NCBI GenBank assembly: GCA_015039365.1
Contig: WION01000192.1
Location: 40,225 to 104,224 of the forward strand
Source of the DNA: Amanita rubescens
Taxonomy: Eukaryota; Basidiomycota; Agaricomycetes; Agaricales; Amanitaceae
Reading direction: 5' to 3'
DNA length: 64,000 nt
The notes under the pieces were generated by a model. That model had not been told where the DNA came from, made no database searches, and saw only the letters and a list, made by a program, of their open reading frames with translations. Positions 53,999 through 64,000 of the stretch are shown here, in pieces. Within the stretch, counting starts at the first letter, position 1, and every line of letters starts with the position of its first letter. The position numbers and the translations under genes are program-made.

Positions 53999-55957
53999 TC
54001 TCGACGCAACTGTCCCCAGTAGCACCGACACCGGGTATGTTTGGATCAAATTAATCTGTCATTTCCGTACTAAAACGATAGGCAGGGTCGTTTCACCTAG
54101 GGCTGAAGTACGCAGAATCCCCCGTATAAAGTGAATAGCATGTTCTTTGCATTCGATCATCTCAATTCAACTTTGGATCAGCAATGCGGAGGCTCTTGGT
54201 AAGGGTATTGTCGCGACCAACAAGAATAAAACAAAAGAGTACACAATCCTTCTCGTCGGTAAGGAAGCCAGAGTTTATCTTCCTTCGACGCCTTGTTAAA
54301 ATTTCGGTCAGGGGAGACAGGAACTGGAAAAACAACCTTGTTATCCTTATTTGCCAACGTGTTGGCAGGCAGGAGTCCCAGCGAGTTTAAACCCGGGCAT
54401 ATTCAAGGAAACGAAGCTGGTGGTGAAGAAAACCAGAGTCAGACAGAATCTGCGAAAATTTACGAACTTGAAAGTCAGAACGGTATTAAAGTACGCATAC
54501 TGGATACTCCAGGGCTTGTTGATACTCGTGGTATCGCCCAGGACGAGCTACATAAAGCCGATATTGCGAAGGTCATTCAAGAAAGCGTTACATCTGTCAA
54601 TGCAGTCATCATCCTCACGAACGGCACTGTAAAACGCCTCACCGTCACCACGGATTATGCTCTCTCGACATTGTCCTCTATGTTTCCTCGCACCCTCGCA
54701 TACAACATCGGGATTATGTTTACCTGCGCTGTCGGCCGTCTTAGATGTCACTTTAGATCACAATCCCTACCAGAAGCCCTACGAGGCATTAAAGGCAACC
54801 AATTTATTCTTGATAATCCTGTGGCAATGTGGCAGAGGCTAAATGAAATCAGCGAAGACGGGGATGTCGAGGGCGAAGACGGGGGCGTTGGGAACGACCT
54901 GGAAGAATTTGAGAGTGAAATAGAGGAATGCCATAAGAAAGCCTTGAAGGAGCTTGGACTCTTTTTCGATTGGCTTGATACGCTTACACCTCAACCGACG
55001 AAGGATATTTTGACCGTTTACGAACGATACCTTGACATCGACCGTGACATCGACAATGTGTTGTCTCACGCGTCGCAAATAATGGAACAAAAAGCTGAAC
55101 TGACAAGACTCGAGGAATCAGCCAAAAGCCACGAACTTGTACGTTGGTTCAACATTTCATTCTCGCGATACCAATTACTTATTAATGGCGCACAGAACAT
55201 GGAACAATATCGAAAAATCAAAAACATACCGATATGGGAACAAATTGATAGAGCACGATATAATACTATTTGTCGCCATCCCGGATGTCATGCCAACTGT
55301 CATGTTGGCTGTACTCTTCCGTTCTCACTAAATCCGGAGAATATTAAGACGTGCAGGGCAATAACTCGTGCTGAGTCTGAGTGTCGAATGTGTCGTCACC
55401 CTGTGACGGAACATTACCATTCTCACTCATTATGGCTCAAACGAAACCAAGCCCAAGAAGTGATTAAGAAAGGGTCAGAAGAGGAATACCACGACGCCAA
55501 GCAACAAAACGATGAGAATGAGAAGAGGATCCTTCACCTACGGGGAAAAATCACACAGCTTGACAAAGCTATGGAAGAGAAGCTCATTATATTGGGACGA
55601 CTAACCGCGGCGTACGCTTCCCTGTGTCTCAATGGGAATTTCATCGGACACGTCCAAAAATCCATAAAGATTTTGGAGCTTAATCTGGAGGCCATACGTC
55701 AGAAAGGAAATGCCGCTGATCCTAGAGTGCTTCAGCTCGTTGAGAAGACCTTGTCCGATATGAACAAAAGGCTGAAAATACTGCAGCGGGTAGATAAAGT
55801 AGACCCAGCGAATGGCGGACGGGCTGATAGAGGGACGAGCGAAGGAACGATAGCGAGATTAAAAGGCACAGTAAAGAGCGGGATGCAGGCGATCTCTACT
55901 GCGTTTAGACCTGGCCGCACCCCCAAACGTCAAGGGGCGCGCTCATCAATGCGCTGA
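53999..55957 (+). CDS. AIG1-like GTPase copy 3, apparently intact, with Cys/His cluster and coiled coil
   Basis: Resolvable exons: 53999-54034, 54082-54130, 54182-54258, 54312-55138 and 55196-55957; phases agree, giving about 583 residues plus an unresolved N-terminus. G1 GETGTGKTTLLSLF, G3 DTPGLVDTRG, then FDWLDTLTPQPT; I see no NKxD-type G4. The Cys/His cluster CRHPGCHANCHVGC ... CRMCRHPVTEHYH resembles a zinc-binding segment also found beside AIG1-like GTPases in other eukaryotes (from memory). A long coiled coil (QQNDENEKRILHLRGKITQL) and a basic tail follow. Intron 55139-55195 is 57 bp with no stop, so retention would add 19 residues. AIG1/GIMAP GTPases oligomerise in immunity in plants and animals; a fungal role is unknown. 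Confidence 0.8.
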
Positions 55958-56256
55958 CTTCAACGTAAACGTGAATCTACCCCTTGATATTCCTCGTAGC
56001 GTCGACCGCTTGTCCTGCTTCTCATTTCCCTACCCCCGTGGGTCGTTCGTAAGACCTGGATTGTGTTACGCACGTTCGTATTTTGTAGGATTAGCTCTAA
56101 TATATTTTCTCGGTCGAACCTCTTTGGCCCTGTTAACCTTTTCTGACTCAACGTCACCACTGCTCTTCTCCATATTCCAGTTCCCAGACGTAATGAGCAA
56201 GTTGATGTCGTAGGACATCTTTTTAATCTACTATCTGATGGTATAGTAGGAACTCT
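55958..56256. other. Short convergent intergenic region
   Basis: 3' ends of GTPase 3 (plus) and SPE3-LYS9 (minus) face each other; no gene seen. Confidence 0.6.
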
Positions 56257-58875
<2,619 letters not shown>

Positions 58876-59228
58876 GGGTGAATAGAACGAATAGCCTGAT
58901 CTAAATTTTATCTTATCGAAGGGCTGAGCGGCGTTTCTAAATATAGGCTCCGGCTCGGCTCTCAGCCGAGCCGTTCACAATACTCCTACAGTGGGACTAC
59001 TAGACAGATAGAATGTGGATTACAAGCGAGAATACCAAGTTCGATGCTAAAGCTAAAGACTCGGGGTTACGGGAGTGCGAGAAGTTCTCATGTATATCAA
59101 TCTAATCAGATAAGATATGAAACGCCTATCGTAACACTACAACACGATGGCTACTAATTAACCATTACATATACCAACAATCAGAACTACATAAATTATT
59201 ACAAGCATCGTACAATAATATTTATAAG
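58876..59228. other. Intergenic promoter region of SPE3-LYS9
   Basis: AT-rich, no gene seen. Contains a small GC palindrome GGCTCGGC...GCCGAGCC at about 58950-58975. Confidence 0.55.
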
Positions 59229-61071
59229 TCAAGCGGTAATACAAGAATCATCGGCCCCTTTGGGCGTCAACCCAAGTTTATCCAATAAAACCGAATTTCT
59301 CATCTTCAAATCTTCATTTTCTTTTTGCAGGCCCCTCGATCTCTCTCTTTCCTCTTGCCTCACTTCAACCATTCCAGGAAGCATCCCCTCAACCTGGGTC
59401 CATCTTTCACATCGAACTCTAATTTCCCGCGCTATATCGTGAGGGATATGCAATTTTTCGTCCCATGTCACGCCAGACTCCACCCGGCAAGCGGTAGGGA
59501 GTATCGAGCTGAGAAATAGTGTAACGCCGTTGATATCCGAGATCCGCGATACACCCATAGATAACTTGTTCAAGGACTTGAATTTAGGTGGGTTACGTGG
59601 CGCCCTGATTCGCTTGCTTGGCGAGAGCGAAGACGTCGGCGTACTGTTGTATGGTTGTCCTATAGTGGAGGCGTTGATGAATAAGCCTAGATGACGTAAA
59701 CGCGGACAGTGCTTCGCGAAAGGCAACAATGCATCCAATGTAAGGTTGGCATTGTTGATAAACCCTGGTTCATTATTCAGCAATAGCGTTTCTAGGGAGG
59801 GCCACTTCTCCGCCAGCTCTTCTATCTCGTCTTGCGTCATCATCACCGGACATCCGTGCACCAATTCAAACGACGTCAAATTGGGGCAGTTCAATAAGGC
59901 CTTGAGCGTATCAAAGGTGATGCACTGTTCATCGGCTGGATCGAAGTGGAGTATTCCATTCGGAACGTCGACGCGCGACAGCAATGCAAGTGTTTCAAGG
60001 AGCTGACAATTCTCGGAGAGGGACCCGAGCATCACCTTGACGTCTTCAGGAGCCTCGAACAACTGGGAGTCAAGGTAAAGCATTTTCAAATTCGTGGGTG
60101 CAAAAGGGGCATTGATGAATCTCGTGAAATCTTGATAACTGATAGCCAATGAGAGATCCCATAACGATGGGAAAGCACCCTCTTCAACCGTTGGCCTGAA
60201 CTCCGTGACGTCCTCCGGATCACCGAGACCTTGGTCGTCAGAGTACTGGAACTCTATGCAACCTAGGAACTCCAGCCTCGATAGCGTATTCATTAAGTTG
60301 GCGGTAACGGAATATCGAGGACCTGTAAGCTTCTTCAGCTTCTTAAGGCCACGTAACAGCTCGGCGACCTCGTTCTCAACCTTGCTGATGGCATAGTTTA
60401 TCTTCATGTTAAGATGCGTGAGGTCAGGCATCCGGTCCACGACGTCGGCGAAAAATGATTTTAGAGCAGGAAAACTGCCTGGCGAGATGCTGGCCTGGGA
60501 GCCATCATTCGCCGTGAGGTCTAGGCAAATTGGGAGTCGGATAGCCAACCGGCGGACATTGGCGTGCATAAACATGACGCAGAGGTCCACAGGTCCTTCC
60601 CATTCAAGGGTATGCATGTTTGGCAGAATAGCCAAACTCGTCCGTGTCCGTGCGATGTCGTCAAACACGGAGTGTGCTATTGGAAATATTTTGTTGTCCC
60701 CAGGACGATAACATAGCCGTCGAACGCGTCTTCCATAGCGCTCAAACCGCTTCCAGTCGATTGATTCGATATGTCGCGTAAATTTCTGTAGGGGCACGAT
60801 TGAACAAAGGCAGACAAAGGGCATCGGTGGCAAAACTCACCTGTTCACCAGCGTCTGTAAGGTATAAGGGAGCTAGGAGACCGAAAAGTCTGCACATGTC
60901 CTCCACGTCTCTCCAAAGTGTATCCAACGCGACGTCGCACCACCGCCTACAGACTCGAGCATTGGCAGCGTTGTCCGACGCATCCAGATAGCTGAAAATC
61001 ATATCCAAAAGCTCGGGTATAAAAAGAACGCGCAGCATGGTGGTATTCTGCAGATACCCCGGACGCGACAT
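59229..61071 (-). CDS. F-box protein with leucine-rich repeats
   Basis: Two exons, 61071-60841 and 60785-59229, 55-bp intron; 595 residues. The N-terminal F-box reads LFIPELLDMIFSYLDASDNA and ARVCRRWCDVALDTLWRDVE. Degenerate leucine-rich repeats follow (LPNMHTLEWEG, MPDLTHLNMKI, NCQLLETLALLS, CPNLTSFELVHG, WPSLETLLLNNEP, CPRLRHLGLFI). A charged coil near the end (EVRQEERERSRGLQKENEDLK) closes the protein. By family it should be a substrate adaptor of an SCF ubiquitin ligase; such F-box/LRR genes are abundant in Agaricomycetes. The ATG at 61071 is chosen because the codons upstream have no ATG. Confidence 0.85.
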
Positions 61072-61255
61072 TGTCTGAGGAGTTGGCGAAGAGTGTGGTT
61101 TAAGGTGAAATGACGGAGAACAGAGGTCGCGCAAAGGACACCAGTGTCACGTGTGACCGTTTCACGTTCTCACGCTCATTATAGGCTCAGCAAGTTCTTT
61201 CATTTCAGTATTACAACTACACAGAACAAGTACATGGTTTTTTTACGAATGGCGC

Positions 61256-63238
61256 TTAATGGTTATGGCGACCCGCAGTCACATCGTGATAAATTTCCCT
61301 CTCACCGACCTTTGGAAGCGGGGAGCTTGGATCAGTGGTGAGCGTAACAGCGAGTGCGGTAACGTCCAAGGAGTGGATTTCCACTGGCTGCCTTGCAGTC
61401 TAATCGTGGACCGTGATCATCAGTTCGAGCCCGGTACTCCGAGAAATAATTGCTTACATCGATGACACGCCAGTTCAGGTTCTCTTTCAAGTACGGCACG
61501 ACGACGTCAGGCGCACACGGCAGCCGAACTTGCGGCGCGAGTCGTGCAAAGCCGCGGTTCAAGTGTACGAAGCCTTCGTGGATAATGTTGCTTTGCCGGC
61601 GGCAGTTTTCGCAGTTTCCCGGAGCGCTGTTAGCGAACACGTGGTTCCTCCCAACCATTTCCTTGCAGGTGTACCATTCTGCAGGGTTCTCCGGAACTTT
61701 TCCCAAGAAAACAAGAATAGTGAAACTTCGCCCAAGCTCAAACTTCCGTACGCGAATGCGGACGCTCCAGTTATACCACTTGGGCACAGAAGGGTCGCCC
61801 TTGAATATACTGTCCTGCGGTTTCGCCAAGAGTCTGTGGATGACCTTCTTCGCAGCCTGTTGCATCGATTTGTGGTCATTACGATCGACGTCTGAGAATG
61901 CTGGGTAAACGTATCCAGCTTGTCGGTGTTGTAATAACGCTTCTTGGCATCAAACAGCTTTTGAGATTGCCAGAACGTGTCGTTGGAATCCCAGAACGGC
62001 GTAAGGTCTGTTCCAAAATCAATTAAATGTAATCCAGAATTAGCTCCTCTGACGTACCCGTCGTTTCATCCACCATCGTATCCGGGGAGGCAGTGAACGT
62101 TCCTGCTTGGTCGTTTACTTCCCTGGTAACCACAACGTTGTGGTTCAGTGCAGACCATATACTAACCAGACGATCCACGTTGCAATGGTGCAAGTAGAAA
62201 ATAGGGTCAAACGCTGTGGAACGAAAGACTTGAAGAACGGATTCACAATAATTAAAATGGACCAACCTGCGACTGAGGGGTCACTCATTTGTCCATTTCC
62301 GCCGACTTCGACATGGATCTGATCGTGAATAGTCTCAAGGCTGCTTGTTACCGAGCCCGCGCTGTCTCGATGGTTACTGAAGCCCGGCCAGTCATGGACC
62401 ATATGGAGCAAAGCAATCGTATCATCCGTGGTTTGCTCTTGTCCGTCAGCAAGGGCGCTGGCAAAAGGTTCTACCATCAGCGCTCCATATAATAACGGGA
62501 TACACGACATCATACCTCTTAAGCTCGGCGATGTTCTCGTTCCCGTCGCCGTCTGGGTGCCGTACTGTAGTCGTAAACTGATTCCAAGGGGGAGTAAACG
62601 GCAACGCTCCCTGGAACCTGTAGCGCATCAAAGGGTTATCAACTTGGGTCTGCGAACCGTCGAAATCAGTGATCGTGACGTTCGGGCTGTTGATAACGAC
62701 ATCAGGAGGCACGGAGTTCTTGGCCCAATCCCAGAACGGCAACCGAAACTTGGTGGCAGCACTCTGCCAATCCGCCCTGTTCACCTGAAACTGTTGCGCG
62801 GCCTGAAGAGCTGCCCGTTGAAGGGTTTGCTAAACCTGAAGTAAGCATGAAGTCATTTGTGCGCGTTAAAAATACCCACCTCTAGCAGAAGAACATAAGG
62901 CCTGTGCCACGTAGGGAATAAGGGAGATCCATGGGTGCAGTAACCGCCAAAGTCCCATTTTCCGGGCGCAAAGTCCCCCACGGCACCATTCCAACTGACG
63001 AAGGGTTCGCCGTGGATTCCACTGATTCCGAAGAAAGAGGCATCCTTGGCCTCATCAGCAGCTTGTGCAGCCTCTGGGCGATCAAGTTGAGATACTACAA
63101 CGAAGACCGGAGAAGGAACATACGGAGCGCTCTGATATACAGCGTAAAGAGCTTGTCGTTGGTGATGAAATCATTGATCTCTTGGCGCTCGGCGACGCCG
63201 CCTGTAGCACCAGAAATGACAATTCGATCTGAAGACAT
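61256..63238 (-). CDS. Tyrosinase (polyphenol oxidase), type-3 copper
   Basis: Seven exons: 63238-63124, 63073-62880, 62829-62516, 62457-62267, 62213-62058, 62008-61458 and 61399-61256; introns 48-58 bp; about 554 residues. Oxidises monophenols and diphenols to quinones (melanin, browning). CuA: GIHGEPF, GYCTHGS (CxH, thioether Cys) and FPTWHRPY. Cu[13 protein letters not shown] and [16 protein letters not shown]-terminal lid-type domain: [46 protein letters not shown]. The exon at 62008 reads DLTPFWDSN in one frame, then [19 protein letters not shown] in another, then [11 protein letters not shown] back in the first, where a TGA (about 61950) blocks straight reading. This is either two compensating one-base changes or a missed intron. 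Confidence 0.85.
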
Positions 63239-64000
63239 GTCGAAAATGCAGAGGTGACTTGTGAAGTGCCTCCCTTTCGTGCTCCCTTTTATGCTGTCTA
63301 GATTAGGTACGGTGGCTCAATAGGCCGATTCCGTATGGAACCTCTCTCCGTTGCCATAAGAATGCTGTAGCGGTGGAGTGTTCTATAAAGAAGGGCTAAA
63401 CACGGCTATGGGCGGTACGCCCATAGTAGTAGTGCATATGCTCAAGTTCCTGGGGGTCGGACATCGGTTTTTACAACAGACCGATCCACCAACGTAAGAG
63501 CATCCCAGCTGCGGAGTCCAACGCATTATTAGGCCATACTTGTGTCACGGGGCATGATATCGCGCAGTCATCGTGGCAAACGCAATTTGAAACGTAAACT
63601 CGAGCTGTGTAAGCATCCCCTTGGGCCTCAACAGCACTGTGTATTGTAGGCCTCATCATTCAGTGTGCTTATTTTCACTATCAGCTGGGAAAGGAGCCAC
63701 TGATAATTAACTAGGGTCCATCATGCTTCTCCCATATAAACTTTATTCTAAAAACAGGTCATCGCGCAGAGCTCCACTGAGAAAGTGTCGGTCCCGATTC
63801 GTCGAAGAAATCGCAGGCTATGAAACGTGCGACAGTAACCAACCCTGTTAACACCGCCTTTTGAATACACTTACTCAAATGGGGATATTCCCCAGCTTCC
63901 ATTCATAACAAAGTGTTATCGGTGGCTGATATCAGATTATGCCGAAATATAGGCTTCTCAGAATCTACAATTGGGTGTTGGATGCCAGGTCGGCGCATCA
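63239..64000. other. Upstream region of the tyrosinase gene
   Basis: No gene seen. Contains CTTTTATGC at about 63287-63296 near the expected promoter position. Minus-strand open frame 63659-63471 has no recognisable motif. Confidence 0.5.

Noticed and set aside
63074..63123. Apparent frameshift in the first tyrosinase exon
   Set aside because: A 50-bp intron with donor GTATGT and acceptor GCCCAG restores the frame as LYIRALQAAQ...FFGISGIHG.

Overview
The window is nuclear DNA of a mushroom-forming basidiomycete (Agaricomycetes-like). The evidence is many 44-70 bp GT..AG introns, a spermidine synthase/saccharopine dehydrogenase fusion typical of Basidiomycota, a type-3 copper tyrosinase, an F-box/LRR protein, a DUF6593-like gene, a HET-domain gene, and dense Ty3, Ty1-copia and hAT elements. 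Everything here was read by eye; no search or alignment was run.

Layout. 1-6.2 kb: tandem family of single-pass membrane proteins on the minus strand: one intact gene, one copy with a 4-bp frameshift and one tail remnant, plus an AT-rich TAAGT-dense spacer. 6.9-15.6 kb: Ty3/gypsy element 'Gypsy-1' (minus strand) with two LTR differences, a textbook -1 frameshift site between gag-PR and pol, and, between pol and the 3' LTR, an antisense intron-containing gene for a Zn2Cys6-type protein. 16.1-18.7 kb: gag-only relative sharing its PBS, PPT and LTR ends. 19.8-38.2 kb: a DUF6593-like gene split in its last exon by a 17.6 kb Copia element (TSD GTACT). The Copia itself carries a second gypsy chromovirus, 'Gypsy-2' (TSD CTATC), and a hAT-like element (TSD TCGCTAAG).

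39-56 kb: accessory cluster of duplicated genes: three copies of an AIG1-like GTPase with a Cys/His-rich segment (one stop-interrupted, one truncated, one intact), two intact HNH-nuclease genes, loose GTPase tail fragments, a HET-domain gene and a small secreted protein. 56.2-64 kb: ordinary conserved genes, all minus strand: SPE3-LYS9 fusion, F-box/LRR, tyrosinase.

Most unusual points: the antisense zinc-cluster gene in Gypsy-1; extra reading frames after the chromodomain of Gypsy-2 and before gag of the Copia; apparent self-priming of Gypsy-2; three different priming strategies among neighbouring retroelements; and the GTPase/HNH/HET cluster, whose composition resembles a self/non-self or immunity locus. 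That last role is inference only.
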